From positions 17,696,531-17,760,530 of the forward strand of contig CM040099.1 in the NCBI GenBank assembly GCA_022496805.1: a DNA stretch of 64,000 nt, in the 5' to 3' direction. The notes under the pieces were generated by a model. The model was given only the letters and a program-made list of their open reading frames with translations, did no database searches and had not been told where the DNA came from. Within the stretch, counting starts at the first letter, position 1. Each line of letters opens with the position of its first letter. Of this stretch, positions 52,176 to 62,926 are shown one piece after another. Source of the DNA: Pohlia nutans. Lineage: Eukaryota; Streptophyta; Bryopsida; Bryales; Mniaceae. The translations under genes and the position numbers were made by a program.

Positions 52176-52857
52176 TCAAAACAAACCCTAATAAAAAATG
52201 ATTCCATAAATCATTTTAGCCACAATGCTAGCTCTCAACACAACCATGCATAACAGTGCACATTAAGCCACTTTCTGATCATGAGAATGTAGGGACCATT
52301 TCAACAAATACGATCATCAACAACTTCGAGAGTTACACAAAATTAACTACAACATTGGACCAATTCACAAGGTTGTCAGAAAAGAACATTGAAATACTTT
52401 TTGGTCACTTCATTGAAGTAATGCTCGCACTAATATTGCTTCAACACAGGGTTGATTAATCGCACTTACTACTGCACACATCAATCTCTTCCTTGCTATA
52501 CGGACCAACAACTAAGAATGAAAAATGTTTGCAACTACCTCATTCGGCGTGTGTCCATTGCTAAAGGGAAATAGAGATGATGATCCTCTCTTGCAACAAC
52601 GGAAATTGGAGCTCCTTAGCAACTCTAAGTAAAAAAAACAAAAAGAAAAATTGTAGTCGAGAGAGATGTCGCTTGAGTTGTGTTGTTAGCACTTGACGTA
52701 GAATGATCAAAGAGGAAGAAGAGTGAACTCTAGCTATGACTTGCCGCCAATATGAGGCCAAGTGGTTGATGAAGGGACACTTGTGTATGTTCACTTTATC
52801 CAATCCTTTCGCTCGAGACCACTCTAATAAACAAAGTTCATCTACAATAAAAAAAAC
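52176..52857. other. Region upstream of the PAH gene, nothing firm
   Basis: ORFs at 52256-52459 (+) and 52561-52803 (-) have no recognisable domain. Confidence 0.35.
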
Positions 52858-52895
52858 TAGGGCTACGCGTTGCTGTGCACAACCGTCGACGAATA
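52858..52895 (-). other. Possible Helitron-like 3' end
   Basis: The minus strand reads GTTGTGCACAGCAACGCG, which can form a small hairpin, then TAGCCCTAG followed by T. A hairpin before a terminal CTAG with T next is the Helitron 3' pattern, but the GC stem is weak and no matching TC 5' end was found. Confidence 0.25.
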
Positions 52896-54344
52896 ATATT
52901 TGTTAAATGAATATTATAGAATTTGAAATTCTAGTTTACCTTAAAGACTTTTATACCTTTTTAACTATAAAAGATGATTAATTATATTGTTATTCATTTC
53001 TAAGAGTTGGTTTTATAGTGATTAAATAATTTTAGGAAATGGACTTAAGTAGTTATGAGTGAGACAATCCCTTAAATGTTGCCTCATTAATGGAACATTG
53101 TATATTGATTTTTCTGGTGATATATTGAATGCAATGTCAGTAGCATGGGCTATTGTGAATAGGCCACATGATACTAAATCCTAAGTGAGACAAATAATGT
53201 CAAATACAAACCCAACATGACCTTGTCTAAGCCATATATAGAAAGGTTCTAAGTTATTGATGTGCTGGAATAATCCAACTTCCAGCTTCTTGACCTACAT
53301 GATAGTAGAATGGAGATTGCACTACTTTCAGCACATTTCCAACAAACTTGTAAGCAGCACTATACAACTACATATGCACTCATACAACTTAATAGAATCA
53401 ACTACTATCGTCAGGAAAGAGACCTACATCTTAAAATGCCGGACAGTGCCTGCGCAAGCCAGGTGAGCGATTCCACGGATTGCATTCTGAGCTAATGCTT
53501 ATTGGACATTTTTATTTTACACTGCTTAGACCTAAAGCTTTATACTCAAAAACAAAGAAGCCTCATCATTTGAATAAAATTGTTTGAGTAAATCTCAGAG
53601 ATAAAAGGTTTTTTTTTTGTTTTTTTTGTTTTAAGTAAAGTAAATCTAAATTCAACACTAGAGATAAATCCATTCTTTTTTACAAGGACACTATATCTTC
53701 CTAAAATTAAATAATGTTCAAGTTGAGAAATAGTGTCCCAAACACTAAATACGCCATTTAGTGTGTTGTAGAGGATGATGCAAATTCCAACTACCTTTTA
53801 TTCTTTGTATCGCGCATACATGATGCATTGGATTTCAACGAATTCTTTGAAGAAGACACTTAGTGAATGACTTGGACGAGGTCACATTTCCTATCATCAA
53901 CGGATGGGGGAATTTAACGAGTCATCAAAATCATCAACGACCTTTCTATTGTTTCTTTACCCTCTTCAACATGTCCAAATTGAGTCTTGGGATTGAATTT
54001 TTTCTTTACTCAATCTTCTCTTATTTCAATGCCTTGGCATGTGGAAGTTGTTCAATCATGTGAATAAATATAACCCATGCGCAAGAACACATGCACGTTC
54101 CCTATGATTGTTCCTCCACCAAAACAGTCGTGCCGGAGTCACTCCACCACAGACCTATCTAGAGTATAAACATGATAACATCTAACCCCAAATAAAGGCG
54201 AGTAGTCCTAACCACTAACCCTTTGTCATGTGGGAATCGAGCCAAGGGTAGGTCGAACAGATACTTTATTCACGCCGGTCCTTTACAAAGACCGGAGTTC
54301 TTACAAACATGACACATTCTCAAGAACGTGCAGCTCCAGAGTAT
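52896..54344. other. Intergenic, no gene recognised
   Basis: AT-rich with short unrecognised ORFs. At 54262-54300 ACTTTATTCACGCCGGTCC and GACCGGAGTTCTTAC are a worn copy of the shared retroelement 3' tail. Confidence 0.35.
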
Positions 54345-54450
54345 GCAAAAAATGTGCAATTACAAAGTCTGCATGAAATGTGCAATTACAAAGTCTGCAT
54401 GAAATGTGCAATTACATAGGCTGTAGGAAATGTGTAATTACAGAGTGTGC
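54345..54450 (+). repeat. 27-bp tandem repeat (about 4 copies)
   Basis: Units of TGTGCAATTACAAAGTCTGCA followed by TGAAA. The last unit diverges. A short ORF follows at 54463 without domain support. Confidence 0.85.
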
Positions 54451-54942
54451 AATTAGAGAGGGATGAGTGAATATTCTTGTCTGTTCAACATTGACGTCAA
54501 GAAGGACAGTTCAGAGAGAAAGCAGCCTAGTCCGTTGCAATTCACTATCTCACAGAAAGCACACAGAAATTGGCCATTCACTATCTCATGCTGTGTCAAA
54601 AATCCTGAGGCCTTACAATCACTCATCGCAAACAAAGGTCAGATTCGATAGTACACATTTCCCCTGCCACATCAAAGCAGAATTCATACAAGCATTTACA
54701 TCAACAAGCAACGTGATAACGTTGGTTTAAAATCCAAGCATGGGGACTACATATGACATCTGCAAGATAAACCAAGATCATAAATCGTTCTCACCTATAA
54801 TTCGGTTAAATAGACCCCACGTCGAGGAAGAGAATCAATACTTCTTGAGACTCCTCAATCGATGCATTCATATGTAACAGCAAACATTGTCAGATTGAAA
54901 CCACTGTTCATGCTCATCTTCTCCTGTTTCATCTACTAGAAT

Positions 54943-55135
54943 CACTAATAGCAGAACTGTCGTTTTTCATTCCCCACTTTGTAGAAACAATGAACAATGA
55001 CAGAATATTGTGCCTAGATTTCTGTCTTCTTATGACCAAAACTACTCACCAGCATGGACGCAACCCATGTGCCTGGCACAATTTCATTCCATTTTCATTT
55101 TCAGTAAGTGAAAAACGACACATTTCATACTACTG
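54943..55135. mobile_element. 193-bp CACTA-type MITE
   Basis: CACTAATAGCAGAACTGTCG is mirrored by CGACACATTTCATACTACTG. AAT is duplicated on both sides. Same length as the copy in CESA intron 9 (43233-43425). Confidence 0.8.
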
Positions 55136-55437
55136 AATTCCCATTTCACAGGGCTTTAGAATCTCTACAATAATTGCAGTGGCTCCCTACAGAAACCCTA
55201 GAAAAGGAAATCTCCACAATTCCACCTCCGTTTGGAGGTCGAATCGCAAAATACGCAAAAAACCGCTCCCATAGAAAGAAACTGCGTGGATAGCAAGCCT
55301 GCGCAAAACGGCTCAATATCAATCGCAAACATGGGACTTGAGAAAACATTTGGAAGCAGGTTCATGACAATCAAACCCTAAATCATCAATGATCACCTCC
55401 ACCATCCGTTGCTATAACCTCTATACCAAACCCTTGC

Positions 55438-55806
55438 TTAGGGCCGCTTCACACTATAGTCGAAGGTCGAGAAGCCATCAATTTCTACCAATCGGAATGC
55501 AAGAAACCAAGAGTTCGGCCTCTCGACCCTGCACACTAGAGGCCAAAGTCCAAAGGCCGTCGCCCTCCAAAATGCTTACACGGCAACACTTGTTGACCAA
55601 GATGACGGCCTCTCAAGAGGAAGTTTGGGTCGAACAAGAATGAAAACCCAAACTATGGTCGAGAGGCCGTCAATTTCTTTTCATAAAAAATGAAAACTAT
55701 ATTTTATTACCTATTTTCAGTAGATTTCTTTACCCTCTCAACAAAGTTTGGCCACTCAATCCCATGGCCTCTCGACTTGGACGGCCATAGTGTGAAGCGC
55801 CCCTTA
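55438..55806. mobile_element. TIR element, GGGCCGCTTCACAC type
   Basis: TTAGGGCCGCTTCACACTAT is mirrored by ATAGTGTGAAGCGCCCCTTA. 369 bp, related to 23729-24086. It ends about 50 bp beyond the stop codon of the uL18 gene, so it may lie in that transcript's 3' end. Confidence 0.75.
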
Positions 55807-55856
55807 GAGCACACAAGACAAACACTAGAAATCGATTGATCTGTGCGTGGAACCTT

Positions 55857-56198
55857 TTATATAAGTTGGATGCCATTCTCCCGCAGACTATCTACGAACG
55901 CCTTGATCTTCCCATGGTACATCTCCCCCTTGCGGAGTTGATAAGTCACCGCCGGAATGTCCTTCACCTTCAACCTGGCGGCCAAGATGCTGGCAATGTG
56001 CGCCGCCGCCGCAACGTCCCCTGTCGCAGGAAGCTGCTCCCGCAAAACCTTCTCCTGCGACGTCGCCGCCACCACGGTGTGGCTGGTGGGCTTGTGCACC
56101 ACCATGGATCGCACGTACTTGTTGGAGAAATGCAACTTCAGCTCGTAAGGTTTCAAATACTTCGTCATCCTCGTCACGGATCCCATTTTCGCCGCCAT
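55857..56198 (-). CDS. Ribosomal protein uL18 family, organellar-type small plant form
   Basis: Single-exon ORF of 113 aa. The core KYLKPYELKLHFSNKYVRSM leads into VVHKPTSHTVVAATSQEK, DVAAAAHIASILAARLKVK, DIPAVTYQLRKGEMYHGK and KAFVDSLRENGIQLI. This matches, from memory, plant L18p/L5e-family proteins of about 115 residues that bind 5S-like rRNA regions of the large subunit, thought to be mitochondrial. Length is normal and no domain is broken. The first ATG is at 56198; an alternative is at 56186. No obvious long targeting peptide is present, as in the plant homologues. GC-rich coding sequence contrasts with AT-rich flanks. Confidence 0.85.
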   Translation of the reverse strand: MAAKMGSVTRMTKYLKPYELKLHFSNKYVRSMVVHKPTSHTVVAATSQEKVLREQLPATGDVAAAAHIASILAARLKVKDIPAVTYQLRKGEMYHGKIKAFVDSLRENGIQLI

Positions 56199-56309
56199 GG
56201 AATCCCACCGCCCTCACTCACTTGCGCCGAGGTTGAATCAAGTCGCTCAAACCCTAATTGCTTCAACAGACAACAAGGTATCAATAGATACATAGAGAGC
56301 CCTCATACT

Positions 56310-56547
56310 TTAACCCCTGAAGGAACAAGGATTCATGGTTTTAAAACGACAAATTCAATTGATCATATTGTGAAAAATATAATTAAGATGGGACCAATTT
56401 TTACATCACCAAAATTAGTGAAGAATATTGCATGCATTGGACGAAATAGAAAGAAACTTGAACAAAAGGAACTTCACATTGACCTACTCAAAACTACCGA
56501 GAAAAACATGAGGCCCAATTTGGGCTTCTTGGACCTTTAGGGGTTAA
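56310..56547 (+). mobile_element. Short TTAACCCC-family MITE (238 bp) upstream of uL18
   Basis: TTAACCCCTGAAGGAACAAG is mirrored by TTGGACCTTTAGGGGTTAA. It is 112 bp upstream of the uL18 start codon, inside its leader or promoter. Confidence 0.85.
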
Positions 56548-56644
56548 GAAACATTTTCCAGAGAAAAAACAGAAAAAAAGCGAACTGTGTGTGACGACTG
56601 TCACAGACCCAGAAGAAGAAGCGACTCCCTGAGGTAGATTTTTG

Positions 56645-56875
56645 GAGATTTTTTAGTTGCTTAATTTTATTAATTGAATTTTTCAAGAGCACTTTTAAAC
56701 ACTTTTGAACTAAGATCTTAAATTTTTTTGGTGAATCACTGCAACATGAACTGAGGCATAAAAATTTCACTAATCATCCCCTTTCAAATCAGTTCACACA
56801 TGCATGAAACTAACTTCCATGAAATCTATAGTAAAAAATCCACGCTGCAAAAAGTGCATGACAGATGAGAAAATG
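56645..56875 (-). repeat. Dispersed repeat, partner of 18411-18640
   Basis: Reverse-complement match in block order to 18411-18640. Function unknown. Confidence 0.65.
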
Positions 56876-56935
56876 AACGCTCATTAATATGACACTCCAT
56901 AATATGACAATATTATCGTTTTAAGGAATACATGT

Positions 56936-57545
56936 GACAAGTCATTTCTGTGACTGATCCATGCCTGCCTCATTGACGTTAGGGTTTCCCAAACATGTCA
57001 TAATAGTGACTTCTGTGACTGATCCATGCCTGCCTCCTTGAAGTTAGGGTTTCCCAAACATGTCATAATAGAGAGGGACAACTGTACTTGTCTAAAGGGT
57101 AGAACCAAATTATAGTCTAAGGGGTTTGAAATGAATTGAGCAGAGTAACCAACACATTCGAACTAAACGCTCTGCTACATAACCCTAATTGGCCTCAAGA
57201 GCAATCCCTGGACCATCCATTTTCGAAAACAGAAAAACGATTCACATTGAATGCAGTGCCAAGCTTGTGACAAGCATCTGGTCAAGCTGATTGAATCACT
57301 TGTGAAACGGAAGCACAAGAATCTGACACAATCCGTCATTATAAGGGATTTGAAATGAACTGAACAACATCCGAACAAACTCCAACATCAAAAAACGCTC
57401 AATACTCGGAACCCTAATTGACCGCAAGAGCAATCTCTGGACCGTCCATTTTCGAAACAGAAAAACGATTCACGTTGAGTGCAATGCCAAGCGAAGGATC
57501 AAACCTCGCAAAACTTGTGAAAAAGCATAACAACCACAGCGTCAA
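56936..57545 (+). repeat. Two tandem duplications upstream of uL18
   Basis: A ~65-bp unit (GTGACTGATCCATGCCTGCCT ... TAGGGTTTCCCAAACATGTC) occurs twice at 56936-57070. A ~230-bp unit carrying TAATTGGCCTCAAGAGCAATC, CCATTTTCGAAAACAG and ACGATTCACATTGA occurs at about 57120-57350 and again at 57355-57545. Confidence 0.7.
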
Positions 57546-58057
57546 CTCAAATTCTGCACAACAACGACACTCTTTGGAGGATAAGTTACACTCCTGAGTT
57601 GCTCACCTTCAGTTCCAGAGCGTAGAGCCTCACAAAAATGCTTCCAAACAAACGCTGTGAACGATCCTCACCCGTCCTCAGGCAACCTTCATATCTCGCA
57701 ATTGCTTGCACTAGTTTTGTTCCAACTCTGCACGATTGAATCAACCAAAACAGTAGATTCTAAACGCAATTTGTGTCTGAAACTGCAACGAAGGTTCTGG
57801 TGATCATGATTCTAATTGCCGATGCTCAGAAGGTGGCTATTGTGAAAGTGCCGTGAAGACCTAGAAACAGAGCCCGAGTGGAAAAACCGCGAGGAAAGGA
57901 AACCCTAAAACAAATATCTCAAACTAGTTATCGTGTGTGAACAGGTTTGTTCATAATTTAAGGACGTTCCTAGCATAGCCTAGCCTTCTCGCCTAGCCTT
58001 CATTAAATTAAGCTGTTTATTTATAAAAAAAATTATTGAAAGTCTATTCCCAAAAGG
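57546..58057. other. Intergenic, no gene recognised
   Basis: Moderately GC-rich with short unrecognised ORFs. It could contain promoter or leader sequence of the uL18 gene on the minus strand, but no signal decides it. Confidence 0.3.
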
Positions 58058-58180
58058 GGAGAGTAGTTTTGCACCAATGGCCCTTTGTCTGATGGGCACT
58101 GGCTCATTGTCAAGATGAACATACACTTTATTCACGCCGACTCGAAAGAGGTTCGGAGTTTTTATCTATCTATTTTGATC
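58058..58180 (+). repeat. Copy of the shared retroelement 3' tail
   Basis: CCAATGGCCCTTTGTCTGAT, GGCACTGGCTCATTGTCAAG, CACTTTATTCACGCCGACTC, GGTTCGGAGTTTTTATC and TATCTA match the 16330-16181 tail; no poly-A remains. Confidence 0.7.
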
Positions 58181-58476
58181 AAAATGTTGACCAACTAATA
58201 AGAAGATAAGAATAAATTTTGAAATGATTTTAATTAAAAAATTACATTTCTAAACTTGGTGAATATGGTAGGATATGTATGCGATCATAAACAAGAGTCA
58301 ATCATTCTTGTAAATGTCATAATTATTCAAATATTTTAAAATTCTTGTAGATATTAGAATTATTTTGATAAACTATCATATTCTAAAAAAAAAATAGCAA
58401 TTTCAAATAAAAATCCTCATCCCATGATTTGAAAATGTTTAGCAACTTACTCCAAGCTTCTATTGCCATCTATACA

Positions 58477-58798
58477 TTAACCCCTCACCGTTCCAGCGTT
58501 CAAAAACTGGATCACGAATGGATTCAAAGCCTTGTAACTTTCTCATAAAATCTCGGATGACTTTCATCCAAATCACCTTTGCAAACCTATTAAATTTTCT
58601 ACCAATTAGAGTATATCTCTTCTGATGTTGATAATATTGAAGAGGCCTCCAAATGCAAGTATGTCAAATTTGTTGGGTGGATTTCATGCATGCAATGGTC
58701 TTCTCATGTACACCTATTATACATCTAAGTCATGCTAATCTCTATTTATGAGGCTAGCATCTACTTGTGTTCAAAGGATCGGTACATTTAGGGGTTAA
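58477..58798. mobile_element. TTAACCCC-family element (~320 bp)
   Basis: Left TTAACCCCTCACCG and right CATTTAGGGGTTAA. The core differs from the short and long groups. Confidence 0.55.
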
Positions 58799-58975
58799 CC
58801 CATAAAAGCCCAATGGAAATTGGACAAAACATAGATGTGTTATAATATGTGTCTTCCATATGTCTAATGAAATTTGGTTCAATAAACAAAATGTAGGGCA
58901 TCATCTCTACACATTATTCGTACAATCAAACTTCCAAAAACAATTTTAAATATCTTTTTTATGAGTTTACAGGCA

Positions 58976-59558
58976 TTAACCCCTAAAGGACCGGGGGGGT
59001 GTTGAGCTTAGCTCTTGTTTTCTTGACTAGTTCTTGTAACAAACTCAATTCCTCATTGGTGTGGGGTATTTTTGACGATCGGCACCGTTGAAACTAAAGA
59101 AGACTTACGTAGTTTTTTTATGAAAAAAAGATCAACAAAATCACACAATTTTTGAGAAAATGCCACTGTTGAGAAGATTGAAGTGACTTGTTCAGGGTAT
59201 TTTGTACACATGCTGAAATCGGATTGTTCAAAAATGCTCCAAAAATTCAGAAATTTTTACTGTGAGTAGAAATCATCATTTTAAACATGTGCAAAACATT
59301 TCAAGTAATTTGGAGTTATGAGGAGGAAGATATGAGGGTCTGAAGTGACGCCTAAATACCAACCGTGCAACTCAAAAAAATCACCAAAAATCGCTCACTT
59401 GATGAATTTCCGATCAAGAAGTACCTACAAATTTGGCTTTCAAAAAGAGTCAGGATCTCTTTGTTGCTCATCCTACAATTCAAAGCTTAAGAACCTGAAT
59501 TTCCTCATTTTCTAATTCCAGAACCCCCCTGGGGGCCTTACGGTCCTTTAGGGGTTAA
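58976..59558 (-). mobile_element. Long TTAACCCC-family MITE (583 bp)
   Basis: TTAACCCCTAAAGGACCGGG is mirrored by CGGTCCTTTAGGGGTTAA. The best-preserved long copy; its core is shared with 12343-12905 and 47487-48057. Confidence 0.88.
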
Positions 59559-59569
59559 CCTTTGAAAAT

Positions 59570-59830
59570 ATGTATAGATTATAATTTTCACTTTTAGAGT
59601 TTAAAATTTAGCATGAATGGTTAAAGTTGGTTTATCTATTGTAAACTTTTAAAAAAACAAAAAAAAAATGATGGAGGAAACACTATTAATTTCTCCAAAT
59701 AGAAAATTTTATAACACTAAGACATTGTTGAGGTGATTATACTTTGAAAATTTCTCTCGGATGGAGTATAACTTGGATTGACATAATTCAAATTGCGTTC
59801 AAAAGAAGACTTGATGTAGTAATTTAAAAT
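59570..59830 (+). repeat. Repeat matching the flanks of the 21.1-22.2 kb fold-back (empty site)
   Basis: AATAGAAAATTTTATAACACTAAGACA followed by CTTTGAAAATTTCTCTCGGATGGAGT and TTGACATAATTCAAATTG-type blocks occur here contiguously. At 21 kb the same blocks are separated by the fold-back element. Confidence 0.7.
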
Positions 59831-60394
59831 ATATTTTAGTTTTTCAAAACATAATTTTTTGTTCATTTGTTTGTTATGTTACGTTGAGATCTCTCCAACC
59901 ATGACATTATTGGTACCATAGAAAAGCTCTCAATGGGATAGAATGCACAAAGTTTGTTTCATTGCATGTGGACATACGGTGTGAAAGTTATGGATTTCAA
60001 ATTGAATTTCGTCATCATAAATTGAATAAAATTATAAAAAAATGGAATAAAAGTGTTTTTAATGCCATTCTTGTTATTTTTAGAAAGTTCTCGACAAGTA
60101 GGGGTGTACAATAGTTATTTTATAGCTTTTGAAGTTACAAATTTTTAATCAAATTGTTTCACCGTAAACTAAATTAAATTATGGAAAGATTATTTTAAAA
60201 ACAAAAGCATAAACATAGAGAACAGAAGCATATGGGAGCAATGGAAATGTTTGGGCCAATGGCACAAGGCCATACTGCTCTATACATTGAAGAAGGTAGT
60301 TTGTTTGTTTTGTTTTGTATGTAATGTTTACATGTTCCAAATTATTGGACACGTTTTTCGTACTGACAAAAAATTCTTGACAAGAAGCAGTGCA

Positions 60395-60741
60395 CCAATA
60401 ACACACAATTTTCTATTTATGCACTTGGCCATATAAACATGTACTAAGTCCCCATACACATTAAAAAACTGCTCGAAAAATTGTTTTAATTTTTTTCTAA
60501 AACCCAACAATTATTGCCTTTCTACAATCACTTTTATTGTAAACAAGCAAATTTTTAAAATAAATAAATTATCCTTCATCTTTTCTTCCATCTTGTTTCT
60601 TTTTGTTTTCTTCTTGTTTCCTTCTTGTCTTCTATGTCTTCTATTTTCTCTTCATTCATTTCTTTTCATTTATTTTTCTTCTTGTGACAGTTACGAACTC
60701 TACACCCGCACCGAAGAAGAAGAAATTTAAATTATATGTAT

Positions 60742-60824
<83 letters not shown>

Positions 60825-61560
60825 TATATGGATATATATAGATATATTCACTCTATCTTATTTAATATTTAGGGTTCAAGAACCCTAAAAATAAAAGAAT
60901 AGAATTTAGGGTTCAACTCGTAGCTGAATTTTAATTGGTAGATGACGAATAAGAGAAAAAAATATTTAAAAATTAATTAAAATAGTAAAATTATAAAAAA
61001 AAATTGCCGTTTGGGTTGATAGAATGCGTAGCCACCCACTCTATTCCTCTTTTTCTCCGTCTCTTCTCTCCGTCTCTTCTCTCTCTTTCTCTCCCCCTCT
61101 CACCAATATATATAAAGAAAAAAGGGGAGAGAGAGGGAAAGGAAAGAGGGAGACGAAAGAGGGAGAAGAAGGGAAGGGAAAGAATAGGACGTGCAACCGC
61201 ACACCCCATCAGCCTACACGGCAGAAAAGGAAAAAAAAAAACAAGTTTTTTTTCCTCCGCAGTTTAGAGTGCAACTCTAAATTTTATTTAACTTTTTTCT
61301 AAGAAAAGGGTTCAACTGACTATTGAACCTTAAACGATAAAGGAAGTAGAAAAACAAAAATATAAAAAATAAAACTTTTTCTTTTGGTTGTACAAGCTCA
61401 TGGGGTGCCTCTTCCTTTTACTTTTCCTCCTATCTCTTTTTCTTCTCTCTCTGTCGTCTCCTCCTCATGTATATAGAAGAGAGGAGGAAGGAAAAGAAAT
61501 AGGATGCGCGGCCGCGCACTCATTAGCCTGACCGATCAAAAATTAATTAATTCATTAATG
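60395..61560. mobile_element. Diverged fold-back family relics
   Basis: Contains the family start ACACACAATTTTCTATTTATGCACTTGGCC, the TTGTAAACAA and TCATCTTTTCTTCCATCTTG arm, two separate central hairpins of CCTCTC/GAGAGG type around ATATATA (61070-61150 and 61430-61500), and GCGCGGCCGCGCA (about 61505-61518), a shortened form of the palindrome. A (TA)n tract lies within. Probably two worn members side by side. Confidence 0.6.
60745..60830 (+). repeat. (TA)n microsatellite
   Basis: Almost uninterrupted TA dinucleotides, inside a fold-back relic. Confidence 0.95.
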
Positions 61561-61744
61561 TTATATACATTCATTATATATATATTTTTTTATTTTTTTA
61601 TTTTATTTTATTTTTTTATTTTATTTTATTTTTTTCCTCCGTCGTTTGGGGTTTGGTTGTCAATTGAATTCTAAATTTTATTATAGTGTATTTTTAGGAT
61701 GCACAAATTCTAAACCAAAAAGAAGAATTCAATGTTTTTTTTTC

Positions 61745-62881
61745 TTCTTTAAACACACAATTCGCTATTTATGCACTTGGTCAAGTGAGCTCATTTCATA
61801 AACATATTTGACTAAAAAAAAACCGATGAAAAAGTTCTCTAAAAAACATCAATGTTGTCTTTTTACAATCACTTAAATTGTAAATAAATAATTATTTTAA
61901 TTATTTTTTATTCTTATCTTTATCTTTTCTTTTATCTTTTCTTTCATCTTTTCTTTTTCAACTTGATTTCTTCCTTGTCTTCTTTCTTGTCTCCCTCTTG
62001 TCTTTCTTTTGTCTTTCTTCTTGTCTTCCTTTTCGTCTTCCTTGTCTTTTTTTTCTTCTACTTTTTCTTCAATTGTGGCCGCTGAACCCGAAACAATGGG
62101 AGCAAACCCAACCACACAAAAAAAAAAAAAAAAAAAAAAAAAAAGGTTTTTTTTTTTTTTTTTTTCCGGGTTGGCTATAAGGTGCTGCTGAACCCTAAAT
62201 GGCAGCCGCCAAAGAAAAAAAAAAAAAACCTTTCTTTTCTTCTTTTTGGTTGGTCGTGGGGTGCTGCTAAACCCTAAACGGCGGCCGCCCAAAAAAAAAA
62301 AAAAAAAAAAAAAAGTTTTTTTTTTTTGACTTTTTTGACTTTTTTCAAAAATTACTATTTTTAGGCTCTGGGTGCGCGGCCGCGCACCCAAAGATCTCCC
62401 ATCTCCCTCTCATCTTCTTCTCCTCTCCTCACATATATAGAGGAGAGGAGAGGGATGGGAGAGGGAGTGGGAGAATGATGAGAGAGACCCCCTCCTCTCC
62501 CCTTATATATATGAGGAGAGGGGACAGAGATGGAGAGGAGATGAACGTAGAGAGGGAGACGAAGATGGAAAGAGAGATGAAGATGGATAGCGAGATGTAG
62601 AGGGAGATGAAGATGTAGAGGGAGATTGAAGGGTCTTTGGGTGCGCAGCCGCGCACCCAGAGCCTAAAAATAGTAATTTTTGAAAAAAGTCAAAAAAGTC
62701 AAAAAAAAAACTTTTTTTTTTTTTTTTTTTGGGCGGCCGCCGTTTAGGGTTTAGCAGCACCCCACGGCCAACCAAAAAGAAGAAAAGAAAAGGTTTTTTT
62801 TTTTTTTCTTTGGCAGCTGCCATATAGGGTTCAGCAGCACCTTATAGCCAATCCGGGAAAAAAAAAAAAAAAAAAAAAAAA

Positions 62882-62926
<45 letters not shown>

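Noticed and set aside
54175..54260. Third SINE from a GGCTCGATTCCCAC-like motif on the minus strand
   Set aside because: The B-box-like motif precedes the A-box-like one, the wrong order for a Pol III promoter, and there is no second copy.
61897..62391. Lys/Glu- and Phe-rich ORF in fold-back B (and similar at 46519-47061 and 62503-63002)
   Set aside because: Translation of poly-A/poly-T and AAG/GAA runs. The mirrored arm gives unrelated shadows, so selection for coding is unlikely.
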